Origin: an uncultured Pirellulaceae bacterium
GTDB lineage: Bacteria > Planctomycetota > Planctomycetia > Pirellulales > Pirellulaceae
Direction: 5' to 3'
Assembly (NCBI GenBank): GCA_938083195.1
Contig: CALKCK010000025.1
Coordinates: forward strand, 1-64,000
Length of the DNA: 64,000 bases
Shown: positions 7,509 through 16,488 of the stretch, piece after piece
Layout: every line of letters begins with the position of its first letter
How positions within the stretch are numbered: position 1 is the first letter of the stretch
Translations under genes and position numbers: made by a program
The notes under the pieces: model-generated
What the model saw: only the letters and a program-made list of their open reading frames with translations
Told to the model about the DNA's origin: nothing
The model's database searches: none

Positions 7509-8636
7509 ATGAAAATTAAATTAGCTGCCTTAGCGCTACTATGCGTTGCGATGATCTGCAGCGAAAGCAATGCTGACCTTCTGGGTCGCATGCTTGGAAA
7601 AAGTGGATGTGGCGATTGTGAAGCCGCACCAACATGCTGCGAAACTCCTGATCCGTGTTGCGGAAGAGGAATCAGCATCAGCCTCCACATCGGCCTCCCA
7701 GGTCGATTGTTCAACGGATGCGGATGCAAGCCTGAGTGCGAAGAGCAAGTAGAAGACGCATGCGACGATGGTTGCGGCGGCGGACGAATCAAATCAATGT
7801 TCGCTAAAGTATTCAGCGGTTGCTGCAAAGAGGACGCATGTGCCGAACCTGAGCCTGCCTGCGAAGAAGCTGCCGACTGCGGTTGCAAACTTTTCTCTCG
7901 CGGAATCTTCTCGCGTGGTTGCGATACCGGTTGCGATGAGAAACCAGCCTGTGAAGATGCTTGCGGATGCGGCATGAACCTTGACCTTCGCGGTCGGGTT
8001 AGCGGTCTTGTTTCACGAGTTGGAAGCTTGGGAAGTAACTCTTGTGGTTGCGAAGAAGCTCCTGCTGCTGAACCTGCACCAGCTTGCGAAGACGCTTGCG
8101 GATGCGGCATGAATCTTGACCTTCGCGGTCGGATGAGTGGTCTTGTATCACGAGTCGGAAGCATGGGATGCAACTCTTGCGGTTGTGAAGAAGCTCCTGC
8201 TGCTGAGCCTGCACCAGCTTGCGAAGACGCTTGCGGATGCGGCATGAACCTAGACCTTCGCGGTCGGGTCAGCGGTCTTGTTTCACGAGTCGGAAGCAAA
8301 TCTTGCGGTTGCGAAGAAGCTCCTGCCACTGATTGCGAAAGCGATTGCGGCTGCGGACGAAAAGCAGTTGTTAAGAACATCGTTGCTCGCATGCCTCGCC
8401 CAGGTCAAAACTGTGGTTGCGAAGAAACTCCTGCCTGTGACGATCCTTGCAAGGCAAACTTGCTAGATCGCATCCGTCAGGTTGGAAGTCGCTGCAACGA
8501 TGGTTGCCGAGTATTCCCGAACTCTGGTTGCTCTGACTGTGGAACAGCACCAGCAAACGAAGAAGCTGCTGCTGACGATCAAGCCACTAACGGCATCACA
8601 GTTGATCCAAGCCTCTTCATGTCATTCCGAGGTTAA
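7509..8636 (+). CDS. Secreted cysteine-rich repeat protein
   Basis: 375 residues with a clear signal peptide (about 1-22, ending SNA). The mature chain holds 46 cysteines, mostly as CGC, CC and CEDAC clusters, alternating with acidic Ala/Glu/Pro linkers and short amphipathic segments. The core is three 45-residue repeats: CEDACGCG, then MNLDLRGR, then VSGLVSRVGS, then SCGCEEAPA. Planctomycetes have proteinaceous, disulfide-rich cell walls, so an extracellular cross-linked structural role is the natural inference. Metal binding is a possible alternative. I see no YTV-type wall motif. A good Shine-Dalgarno (aaggag) precedes the ATG, and the gene ends in a series of hairpins, suggesting strong single-gene expression. 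Confidence 0.8.
   Translation: MKIKLAALALLCVAMICSESNADLLGRMLGKSGCGDCEAAPTCCETPDPCCGRGISISLHIGLPGRLFNGCGCKPECEEQVEDACDDGCGGGRIKSMFAKVFSGCCKEDACAEPEPACEEAADCGCKLFSRGIFSRGCDTGCDEKPACEDACGCGMNLDLRGRVSGLVSRVGSLGSNSCGCEEAPAAEPAPACEDACGCGMNLDLRGRMSGLVSRVGSMGCNSCGCEEAPAAEPAPACEDACGCGMNLDLRGRVSGLVSRVGSKSCGCEEAPATDCESDCGCGRKAVVKNIVARMPRPGQNCGCEETPACDDPCKANLLDRIRQVGSRCNDGCRVFPNSGCSDCGTAPANEEAAADDQATNGITVDPSLFMSFRG
7951..8327 (+). repeat. Three 135-bp in-frame tandem repeats in the Cys-rich gene
   Basis: Units start at 7951, 8086 and 8221. The second and third are nearly identical over most of their length; the third is slightly shortened near its end (GSKSCGC in place of GS-x-x-x-NSCGC). Each unit encodes one 45-residue module with a CEDACGCG cluster. 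Confidence 0.9.
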
Positions 8637-8647
8637 TCCTCACTCGT

Positions 8648-8738
8648 TTGAGTGTTTTAGACACTCAATGACAACGCCCCCTTGGGGCGATTAAAAAACC
8701 AAAGCGGTTTGGCACCTTTAACGCCAAACCGCTTTTTT
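8648..8738 (+). terminator. Three serial hairpins; the last is a bidirectional terminator
   Basis: First hairpin: ttgagtg/cactcaa at 8648-8668. Second: cgcccc-ctt-ggggcg at 8675-8689. Third and strongest: aaagcggtttggc (8701-8713) pairing with gccaaaccgcttt (8723-8735), followed by Ts. On the minus strand the same stem is followed by tttggtttttt, so it can also end the convergent gene that stops at 8758. Confidence 0.88.
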
Positions 8739-8757
8739 CATTGATGGCCGTAATGAA

Positions 8758-9957
8758 TTAACCTGAGACATCACTCTGTTTTAAACAACAGACCGCATAC
8801 CCCAAAAGATCATCCGTGGATTGATAAAAATCACGAAGCTTCTTGAGCGATTCGGGAGTGTCTGCCAGCTCAAACGGGGGCGGTGCGATCCCCATGGACT
8901 CAAACTTCCCGAGCAACCGATCGGTCAAGAACTCGACCGCCTCCGTATTCTTCCCCAGCCTTGAAAGAAACTCAACATAGGTTTCTTCGACAACCGGCCC
9001 CAATTGATCTGCCTCCGTCGCAACCGTTTTCGCAAGGAAATGCTCAATTGCAGTGTCGACATTCTGACCCAACAACGCGTTATAAAAAAGCTGGTGATCG
9101 TGATAGGTATCTTCGAAAGGCGCGTTTCCTGGGTATTTAAAATCCTCATGCAGACGACTTCCGTATTCCGCCAGCTCGCTCACCTTCAGCAATGACTCTC
9201 GATTATCAACCGGCCTCGCAATACGCATCACCGATGCCAAATGAGTGGTGTCGATGTGGTGAGCCCCGCCTGCCGTCAAATCTGGATACATTTCCAACCA
9301 GTCCGTCAGCCGCCGATCTTCTTCTGCTTGAGACGCCGGCACCTTCTCGCTACTTTCGACTACCGATCCTGCCTCTCCATTCTCAATGGAATATTTGACA
9401 TTCTCGACCAACTCCAAATAGATATGCGCTAACAATTCCTCAGCCATCTCCTTTTGAATCTCAGCGTCAAATCGATTCGCCTGAGTATCAAAAGTTGTAA
9501 TTCCATTACACGTCCCATAATTCTTCAACAACAAGCGGTAACCATAAACCGGGGCGGCTCCCTGCGAGACCGCCATGTCTATCAAAGCATCAATCGATTC
9601 TTCATCCGCTTCAATTTTCCGAATCAATTTTTCATTCAGCTCTTTATCCCCAACTGGCTGCAAGTACATCCAACCTTCTTGGAACTTACCCGATTTAAAA
9701 AATAAGATTCCAATTTCGCGACAAGCTTCTAACAGACTGTCTTCCAGTTGTCTTTGTTGCGTCTCATCAAGATCATCGGGCTGTTTTGAATAAATCAACG
9801 GAAGCCCAAGCTGATGTCGGCAGCGCATTTTTAAGATTTCAAATAACTTAAAAAAATCTTGCTCACGACGGAAATGTTGTTCGAGGAAATCAAGAGAAGG
9901 CTCAACACCAGATTCCGTGACAACTCGCGAAAACTCTTCAAATGGAATAGATGACAT
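8758..9957 (-). CDS. Conserved-looking helical protein of unknown function
   Basis: 399 residues, soluble, no signal peptide or membrane segment. Composition and hydrophobic spacing suggest an all-helical, TPR-like solenoid. Candidate repeats include about 20-100 (LEQHFRREQDFFKLFEILKMR) and 280-345, where FYNALLGQNVDTAIEHFL resembles a TPR helix pair. A HHIDTTHLASVMR segment (about 230) might bind metal but is not a motif I know. It converges on the Cys-rich gene and shares its terminator, and is divergent from the hemD-hemE gene across 244 bp. I do not recognise the family. Confidence 0.75.
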   Translation of the reverse strand: MSSIPFEEFSRVVTESGVEPSLDFLEQHFRREQDFFKLFEILKMRCRHQLGLPLIYSKQPDDLDETQQRQLEDSLLEACREIGILFFKSGKFQEGWMYLQPVGDKELNEKLIRKIEADEESIDALIDMAVSQGAAPVYGYRLLLKNYGTCNGITTFDTQANRFDAEIQKEMAEELLAHIYLELVENVKYSIENGEAGSVVESSEKVPASQAEEDRRLTDWLEMYPDLTAGGAHHIDTTHLASVMRIARPVDNRESLLKVSELAEYGSRLHEDFKYPGNAPFEDTYHDHQLFYNALLGQNVDTAIEHFLAKTVATEADQLGPVVEETYVEFLSRLGKNTEAVEFLTDRLLGKFESMGIAPPPFELADTPESLKKLRDFYQSTDDLLGYAVCCLKQSDVSG

Positions 9958-10201
9958 TTAATGCTGCGCTAGCAAGTGGTTAGTAGACGTAAAACGAAGC
10001 AGTTCGGGGAAATCCAGACGTCCTTTTTGGGGAATGACCCATCAGCCTTGATTTCAACAAACCACCTTCCTGAGCATCTAATATACCACACGTTCTCCTA
10101 AAAAGTGATAGTTCACCATTCTAAAGAGTGCCGTTCAGCGTCGGTTGTGATTGCTGTACCCCCGGTCTTGGCAGCACCATTTTTTCCTTTAGCATTGGGG
10201 C

Positions 10202-12118
10202 ATGAAAGATCTCAGACATTTCGAAGACTTTATCATCGCGGTTATCGGCGAAAGTGACGCCAGCGAATGTGCGGAGATTCTTGATGCCAGCGGTGGAATG
10301 ACGCGACCCTTTTTGTTTAGTAAGGAACTACCTGAGGCCCGTGATGGATCCAATGAATTCGCGAATCGAATCCTAACGGCCGACATTGACACTGTCATTT
10401 TTGTGACGGGCGTCGGAGTTCAGGCAATTATTGAACAGGCATCTAAGAATGTGGATCATCAGCGGTTCCTCGATTGCCTCGCCGACATCCACACGGTCGC
10501 TGGGTCAAAAGCCGCAGTCAACGCGTTGCAACAATTCCAAATCACTCCAAAAATTTCGGTCAATTCTTCAAATTCATGGCGTGACATCTTGATGGCGATT
10601 GATCGCTCATTACCGGTAATCAATCAAACGATCGCTCTGGAAGAATCCGAATCGATCTACAGCTTGATCAGCGGTCTAGAGGCGCGCGGAGCAAGAGTCG
10701 TCAAGGTTCCGCTGTTTGCCGTACCCTCTTCGACATGGGCTCCGGTCGCGACTGAGTTCTTCGAACAACTGGAGGCGGGTGAATTTCACATAATCCTATT
10801 CCCATCTCCAGAAAACGCAGTAAGATTTTGTACGCTCGCCAAACAATACGGGAGAGCAAAGCTAACCCGCCACTTGCTAGACAACCATCTCGTACTGGCA
10901 ATCGGTCAGGGCACGGCAGAAATCCTCTCTGATCGAGGATTCACTGTAGACTATTCCACTGAAACAACTGATCCTGCGGAAGGCATTCAAGAAATCAAAT
11001 CGCAGATCAGCCAAATTACAAAACAAAAATCGATAATTAGAGTCAGCATGTCAGGCCCAGCAACCAACAACTCAGATCCCAACGCCCCTTGGTACAATAG
11101 CCCATTCATGAAAGCGTGCCGTGGCGAACCCACCGACGTCACGCCGATCTGGATGATGAGGCAGGCAGGACGTTACATGTCCGAGTATCGAGAAGTTCGC
11201 AGCAAAACGTCATTCTTGGATCTTTGTGCAAACCCCCAACTATGTAGCGAAGTGATGTGCACCGCCGTCAATCGACTTGGGGTCGACGCGGCCATCATTT
11301 TCTCAGACCTTCTTCCAATCTTAGTCCCCATGGGCTGCGATTTGGAATTTGTCAAAGGAGATGGACCAGTAATTCACAACCCCGTGAGAACTGCAGCAGA
11401 TATTGATCGCATCAAACCACTGGAATCCAATGACCCGCTCCAGTTCGTAATGGACACGGTCAAACAAACTCGAAATGACTTACCTGCAGACATGCCTTTG
11501 ATTGGGTTTGCAGGCTCCCCGTTTACACTCGCAAGCTACATGATCGAGGGTGGCTCCAGCCGTAATTACGCGAACACCAAAACGCTTATGTATGGGGATC
11601 ACGGCGCGTGGGATCAACTCATGCAACATCTAGCAAACTCAATTTCACTTTACCTTCAGGGACAAATCGAAGCCGGCGCACAATGTGTTCAACTCTTCGA
11701 TTCATGGGCAGGTTGCCTCAGCTTTGAAGATTACAAAACCTATGCCCACCCTTACGTCAAACGGATCATCGCCAGCCTTCCTTCCAACGTACCCGTAATA
11801 AATTTTGCGACTGGAAACCCAGCACTCTTACCCTTGCTTGCCGACACAAGGGCCGCAGTGATTGGAATCGACTGGAGAACCCGACTTGATGATGCCTGGC
11901 AGACCGTCGGCTACGATCGCGCTGTCCAGGGAAATCTCGATCCCACCGTCCTTCTTACTAATCCGACCGAAATCAAAAAACATGCGAAATTTGTGCTAGA
12001 TCAAGCCGGTGGAAGGGCAGGGCACATCTTCAATCTTGGACATGGCATTCTCCCCCAAACCCCTGTCGACAATGCAATCGCACTGGTTGATGCGGTCCAC
12101 GAACTGAGTCAGAGATAA
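10202..12118 (+). CDS. Fused uroporphyrinogen-III synthase and uroporphyrinogen decarboxylase
   Basis: 638 residues with two consecutive haem-pathway enzymes in one chain. Residues about 8-270 look like HemD, which closes hydroxymethylbilane to uroporphyrinogen III; note FVTGVGVQAI and FPSPENAVRF, the two-lobe pattern of this poorly conserved enzyme. Residues about 295-635 are HemE, which decarboxylates uroporphyrinogen III to coproporphyrinogen III. HemE motifs present are PIWMMRQAGRYM (about 314-325, with substrate Arg residues), IFSDLLPI (catalytic Asp), GFAGSPFTLASYMIEGG and NLGHGILPQTP. A polar linker joins them, and an in-frame ATG at 11048 (Met283) could give a free HemE. No other haem gene is in the window. 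The HemE call is very secure, the HemD call good. Confidence 0.92.
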   Translation: MKDLRHFEDFIIAVIGESDASECAEILDASGGMTRPFLFSKELPEARDGSNEFANRILTADIDTVIFVTGVGVQAIIEQASKNVDHQRFLDCLADIHTVAGSKAAVNALQQFQITPKISVNSSNSWRDILMAIDRSLPVINQTIALEESESIYSLISGLEARGARVVKVPLFAVPSSTWAPVATEFFEQLEAGEFHIILFPSPENAVRFCTLAKQYGRAKLTRHLLDNHLVLAIGQGTAEILSDRGFTVDYSTETTDPAEGIQEIKSQISQITKQKSIIRVSMSGPATNNSDPNAPWYNSPFMKACRGEPTDVTPIWMMRQAGRYMSEYREVRSKTSFLDLCANPQLCSEVMCTAVNRLGVDAAIIFSDLLPILVPMGCDLEFVKGDGPVIHNPVRTAADIDRIKPLESNDPLQFVMDTVKQTRNDLPADMPLIGFAGSPFTLASYMIEGGSSRNYANTKTLMYGDHGAWDQLMQHLANSISLYLQGQIEAGAQCVQLFDSWAGCLSFEDYKTYAHPYVKRIIASLPSNVPVINFATGNPALLPLLADTRAAVIGIDWRTRLDDAWQTVGYDRAVQGNLDPTVLLTNPTEIKKHAKFVLDQAGGRAGHIFNLGHGILPQTPVDNAIALVDAVHELSQR

Positions 12119-12483
12119 CCCATCAAACCGCGACCAACTTGTGATTAAGTACCCCAATTAGCCACTGCGTGAGAGAGATTAGGCTGAATGCACAGACGAA
12201 CTCCCTGCCGTAGAAAAGTGATTTTCTATCGGTAAAAGTCCATTTCTAGCAATTATGAAATTCCAACGGAGGCCAATTGCCCCCACGGTTTGATGGTATG
12301 CAATAAAAAGTATTGGAAATCCATCCGTTTAAAGGCAAAATTGGATGAATTACCTCAATGTAATTCGGTTGGCGCCAGTGATTCGGGTCCGGCAAGGCAA
12401 TATTTTGCAAGCAACCGCAGTGGCCCCTATGCCTTCATTAATTTTTCGGAAGCTTAAACCCAACTTAAAAATCGGCATCTACG
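12119..12483. other. 365-bp gap with two perfect hairpins upstream of the cyclase
   Basis: No gene is evident. Hairpin one: ccg-tagaaaa-gtga-ttttcta-t-cgg at 12208-12232, a seven-pair perfect core with a GTGA tetraloop and three further pairs past a bulged T. Hairpin two: gaattac-ctcaat-gtaattc at 12347-12366. Neither has a T-run, so neither is an obvious terminator. They may belong to a leader of the cyclase gene or to a small RNA. Confidence 0.45.
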
Positions 12484-14391
12484 ATTTCAATTGACCACGC
12501 TAACCCTGTTTCTTTTAAATCAAGACTGCGATCAGCAAGTCAAAAGGCGCGTGGTCTACTTCTCAATGAACGCGGAGCACTGGGGCACTGGGAAGGTCAA
12601 CTTTCTGCTTCGGCACTTTCAACAGCAACCGCAATCAGCGCTCTTTCTTTTTATCGTTTGTCCAATGCCTGCGTTCCAGATCTGGCGCAAAGAATCGACA
12701 CTCAAGTAAATGCCGGTCTCGCTTGGCTCAAATTACAGCAAAATGAAGATGGCGGCTGGGGAGACACCGGGCTGAATTATTCAAACATCTCCACAAGCAT
12801 GCTGGTGGTAGCCGCACTTCATGCAAGCGATCGGGGAATTGAATTCCAAGACTCAATTAAGCAAGCTGAATCCTACATCGAAGCGGAAGGAGGCATTGAT
12901 GGCCTCCGCAAGCGCTACGGCAAAGACAAGACCTTTGCAGTTCCGATCCTGGCAAACTGTGCGATGGCTGGGCTTGTCCCCTGGAAAGAGGTCGCGACGC
13001 TACCATTTTTTGCCGCCTGTGTACCGCGGCGTTTCTACAGTCTGATTCAGCTTCCCGTCGTTAGCTATGCCGTGCCCGCATTAGTTGCTATTGGCCAAGC
13101 TAAATTCATACTCGATCCTCCGCGGAATCCAATATCTCGAACCGTTTTGAAATGCTTTGTTAAGCCAAGCCTTAAGGTTCTGGAAAAAATGTTACCGGCC
13201 AGTGGTGGATTTTTAGAAGCGGTTCCCCTGACCAGCTTTGTTTCCATGGCACTTATCAAAACGGATCGCGCAAACCACACGGTTGTCCAAAAAGGCATTC
13301 AGTTTCTCTTAAATTCCTTTCGCTTCGAAGGCGAAAAATTAGGGAGCTGGCCAATCGATACCAATCTGGCTACGTGGAATACAACCTTGGCGATTAACGC
13401 CTTGGCGAGCCATCCTGAATCGTTGGCCAATGAATGCTCTGTTAACTCTCAAGAGTGGAACGCTTGTGTTCATTGGGTGCTGAGTTGCCAAAACCGAGAA
13501 ACCCACCCATTTACGGGAGCCGCACCGGGGGGCTGGGGCTGGACTGACCTAAGTGGTGCCGTTCCCGACGCCGACGACACCCCCGGAGCACTAATTGCCT
13601 TAAAAAAGATAAGTCTATTGGATGTTCCCCAAGGAGGACACGAAAACATCCAAACCTCCGAAATTCAACAATCAGCGGAACTCGGCGTCGATTGGTTAAT
13701 CAAATTACAAAACGCCGACAAAGGGTGGCCAACATTTTGTCGTGGCTGGCTAAATCTTCCTTTTGACCGCAGTGGAACAGACATAACAGCCCACGTAATT
13801 CGTAGTTTCCTTGCTTGGCGCGACGAAATTAGCGACGTAAAAAACCGTAAAACCAAGGTCAGCCGCGCGATTAAGACTGGGTTTGAATACCTAAGACAAC
13901 ACCAAGAAAAAGACGGCAGCTGGCTACCACTCTGGTTCGGCAATCAAGACATGCCCGAAGACATTAACCCGTTTTACGGAACCGCTAAAGTCCTTATGGC
14001 TTACCGTGATGCAAATTCATTCGATACCAAAGAAGCTCAATTTGGTTTAAGATGGGTACGAGAAAATCAGAACGATGACGGGGGTTGGGGAGGAGGTCCT
14101 TCGACCAACTGGCAAAACTCGATTCTGGGCGATAGTAGCGTCGAAGAAACGGCACTTTGCACAGAGATAATGCTGGACGATCCTCACCCGGATTCTCAGA
14201 ATGCTGCCCAAAGTGGTATTCGCTGGTTACTCGAAGCAACCGAATCAAACTCAATTACTGAGCCATGGCCAATTGGATTTTATTTTGCCAAGCTTTGGTA
14301 TTTTGAAAAATTGTATCCACTGATTTTTGCTACTTCGACCCTTAATCGTGCCTTGCGATTGGAAGAAGATGGCGAAAGTTCCAAAACTTAG
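12484..14391 (+). CDS. Squalene-hopene-cyclase-like class II terpene cyclase (start codon uncertain)
   Basis: The acid motif DADD (304-307 counting from TTG 12658) is the proton donor of class II cyclases. Several QW-type repeats are present (QNEDGGWG, QNADKGWP, QEKDGSWLPLW, QNDDGGWGG), which make the alpha/alpha barrels. The first ordinary start in frame is TTG 12658, but coding clearly continues upstream: the frame reads ERGALGHWEGQLSASALSTATAISALS from about 12571, matching the expected SHC N-terminus. It stays open back to the stop at 12466-12468 with no ATG, GTG or TTG; ATT 12484/12490 or CTG 12526 are the only options. From 12484 the chain is 635 residues, the usual SHC length. The region near the C-terminus (PLWFGNQ...NPFYGT) differs from textbook SHCs, so product and substrate (squalene or another polyprene) are not certain. 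Confidence 0.82.
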   Translation: MSIDHANPVSFKSRLRSASQKARGLLLNERGALGHWEGQLSASALSTATAISALSFYRLSNACVPDLAQRIDTQVNAGLAWLKLQQNEDGGWGDTGLNYSNISTSMLVVAALHASDRGIEFQDSIKQAESYIEAEGGIDGLRKRYGKDKTFAVPILANCAMAGLVPWKEVATLPFFAACVPRRFYSLIQLPVVSYAVPALVAIGQAKFILDPPRNPISRTVLKCFVKPSLKVLEKMLPASGGFLEAVPLTSFVSMALIKTDRANHTVVQKGIQFLLNSFRFEGEKLGSWPIDTNLATWNTTLAINALASHPESLANECSVNSQEWNACVHWVLSCQNRETHPFTGAAPGGWGWTDLSGAVPDADDTPGALIALKKISLLDVPQGGHENIQTSEIQQSAELGVDWLIKLQNADKGWPTFCRGWLNLPFDRSGTDITAHVIRSFLAWRDEISDVKNRKTKVSRAIKTGFEYLRQHQEKDGSWLPLWFGNQDMPEDINPFYGTAKVLMAYRDANSFDTKEAQFGLRWVRENQNDDGGWGGGPSTNWQNSILGDSSVEETALCTEIMLDDPHPDSQNAAQSGIRWLLEATESNSITEPWPIGFYFAKLWYFEKLYPLIFATSTLNRALRLEEDGESSKT

Positions 14392-14492
14392 TAATCCACT
14401 TAAACGAAGACTACCTTATCCGCGACCGAAATTCAGCCTCAACATCATTCGCTTATTTCGACTTGCGACTTTAATAACCGTTAGGAAGTAAC

Positions 14493-16385
14493 TTGACGAC
14501 GACCAAAACGAATAGCCCTTCCGGAACTGACCCAGCAATCGATCAGTCCCAAACTGAGAAACCGGTTCGCCGTTCGCGCCGGCGTAAAACTGCACACCTG
14601 AAAATGGTTCCTTCCTCAAAGGAACAACGTGAGTCGCTGCGCGCAAAGTGCCAGACGATTGCGGACTCTCTCGATCGCAACATCCCTCCCTCCAAGGATC
14701 AGCTTGAGGCATTGTGTCGAAAACTGTTGCTTGACGCCGGGGAACCCGAAGGTTATCTCGGATGGATTATGGTTGTTCTGTCAAGTTGCTTTTGGGAAGA
14801 GCAAATCAAGTCCATCCCTCACTCTAGACGCCTGTTTTTGCTACCTCACTGCCTCAAACACGCCGAGGGTTGCCCTGCGGACTACGATGAGTTTGGACTT
14901 GCCTGCAAGACTTGCGGCGCCTGTAGCATTGCCGACTTCCGAGCCTCTGCGGAGGAACTCGGATATAAAGTGTTGGTTGCAGAGGGCTCGCCAATCGTTC
15001 TTAAGATTATTGTAAGCGGTCATGTCGATGCAATCGTGGGTGTTGCCTGTCTCAATGTTTTAGAAAAAGCGATCGATAAGATCATGCTCGCAGGGATCCC
15101 CTGCATGGCCACTCCACTGCTTTCCAGTGATTGCAGAAACACCAGTGTCGACGAAGACTGGGTTGAGCAAATGGTGAGGGTTCCCTTCGAAGAATCAACA
15201 CAAGAGACGCGCAGCTACATCCATCTCCTCCGCGAATCATCCCAACTGTTTGAACGCCAGCAATTAGAACGACTAGTTCCACGAATCAGGGGTGGGAAAT
15301 CACTCGCTGAAGCGAATGGACAAGGCGTTGGAGCACTCGATCCGATCGCGGCAACTGAAGCAATTGCATATGATTTTTTATCTGCCGGTGGAAAGCACTC
15401 TCGGCCTTTCATTACGCTAGCCGTTTACGATGCAGTCAGTGGCGGGGAAGCAACGCTTTCGCATGGCAACGAAGTGGTCGCCCAATACCCCGATGCCATT
15501 CGTCGAACCGCGATGTCGATCGAAACATTTCATAAAGCCTCATTAGTCCACGACGACATCGAAGACAACGATCAATTCCGATACGGTGCTGAAACGCTAC
15601 ACATAAAATATGGCATCCCAACCGGCATCAACATTGGAGACTACCTAGTCGGCATGGGCTATCGTTTAGTTAGCCGAGATCGACAGGAACTCGGCGCAGA
15701 AACAGCCGCCGACATTCTTGACTACCTCGCCGAATCACATCAACGCTTGGCCGAAGGCCAGGGGGCAGAACTGATGTGGCGTGATAGCGAAAACCGCATT
15801 CTGAAGCCAATTGATGCCCTGAAAATTTATGCTTTGAAAACAGCGCCTGCTTTTGAAGCAGCGTTTTACAGCGGCATTCGCTTAGCCGGACCAGCGGAAT
15901 CGTATCTCAAACCCATTCGCGCTTTCGCAAGAAATCTTGGCGTTGCCTTTCAAATTCTTAATGACTTAAAAGACTGGGAAAAAGACGACGACAACAAGCG
16001 GCTTATTGGTGGAGATCTACTCGGTGGCCGTCCAACGGTCTTACTGGCTCTCGCTTTGGAAAGCCTAAAAGATGAACAACGAACAGAATTGCTGGACTTG
16101 GTAAACGGACGCTCTGAGCTCTCACCCGAACAAAAAGTGCTGCGAACAAGAGCGTTATATTTTGAAGCCGGAGTGTTCGCAAAAGCCTATCAACTAGTCG
16201 ACAAACACCAACAAAAAGCCGAGGAAGTCGCCGACGAAATCCAGCCTGACGAACTTCGCCGCCTAATGTACTATCTCGTCGATACCGTGCTCGACCACTC
16301 CGCAGAGGTGAAGCCCACCATCGACATCCAGCACCTGTCGTTCAACGAAGTGCTTCCAATTGTATCCGTTGGTCCATCGTCCTAA
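14493..16385 (+). CDS. DUF116 domain fused to trans-polyprenyl diphosphate synthase
   Basis: 630 residues. After a basic tail, residues about 45-265 are a DUF116 domain with cysteines at 120, 127, 138, 141 and 144 (HCLK..GC...CKTCGAC), which look able to bind a metal or Fe-S centre. Residues about 285-610 are a polyprenyl synthetase: the first Asp-rich motif is HDDIED (353-358) and the second is NDLKD (490-494), with GGKHSRP before them, as expected for head-to-tail condensation of isopentenyl diphosphate onto an allylic primer. Product length cannot be read. The start is TTG 14493 with an aggaag Shine-Dalgarno five to six bases upstream. It follows the cyclase gene by 101 bp, so it may supply its prenyl precursor. 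DUF116 biochemistry is not established. Confidence 0.88.
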   Translation: MTTTKTNSPSGTDPAIDQSQTEKPVRRSRRRKTAHLKMVPSSKEQRESLRAKCQTIADSLDRNIPPSKDQLEALCRKLLLDAGEPEGYLGWIMVVLSSCFWEEQIKSIPHSRRLFLLPHCLKHAEGCPADYDEFGLACKTCGACSIADFRASAEELGYKVLVAEGSPIVLKIIVSGHVDAIVGVACLNVLEKAIDKIMLAGIPCMATPLLSSDCRNTSVDEDWVEQMVRVPFEESTQETRSYIHLLRESSQLFERQQLERLVPRIRGGKSLAEANGQGVGALDPIAATEAIAYDFLSAGGKHSRPFITLAVYDAVSGGEATLSHGNEVVAQYPDAIRRTAMSIETFHKASLVHDDIEDNDQFRYGAETLHIKYGIPTGINIGDYLVGMGYRLVSRDRQELGAETAADILDYLAESHQRLAEGQGAELMWRDSENRILKPIDALKIYALKTAPAFEAAFYSGIRLAGPAESYLKPIRAFARNLGVAFQILNDLKDWEKDDDNKRLIGGDLLGGRPTVLLALALESLKDEQRTELLDLVNGRSELSPEQKVLRTRALYFEAGVFAKAYQLVDKHQQKAEEVADEIQPDELRRLMYYLVDTVLDHSAEVKPTIDIQHLSFNEVLPIVSVGPSS

Positions 16386-16488
16386 TACCAACGCGGCCTC
16401 AACTGCAGCAACGGAACACTCCTGATTTATTTGATTTTCATTTTCCAGACGACGCCCTCTTTACCTGGCCACTCACGATTTTAGATTC

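Noticed and set aside
7412..8392. A 326-codon minus-strand frame (Ser/Gln/Arg/Pro-rich) opposite the Cys-rich gene.
   Set aside because: It mirrors the repeat codons of the plus strand, which has a signal peptide, Shine-Dalgarno and terminator.
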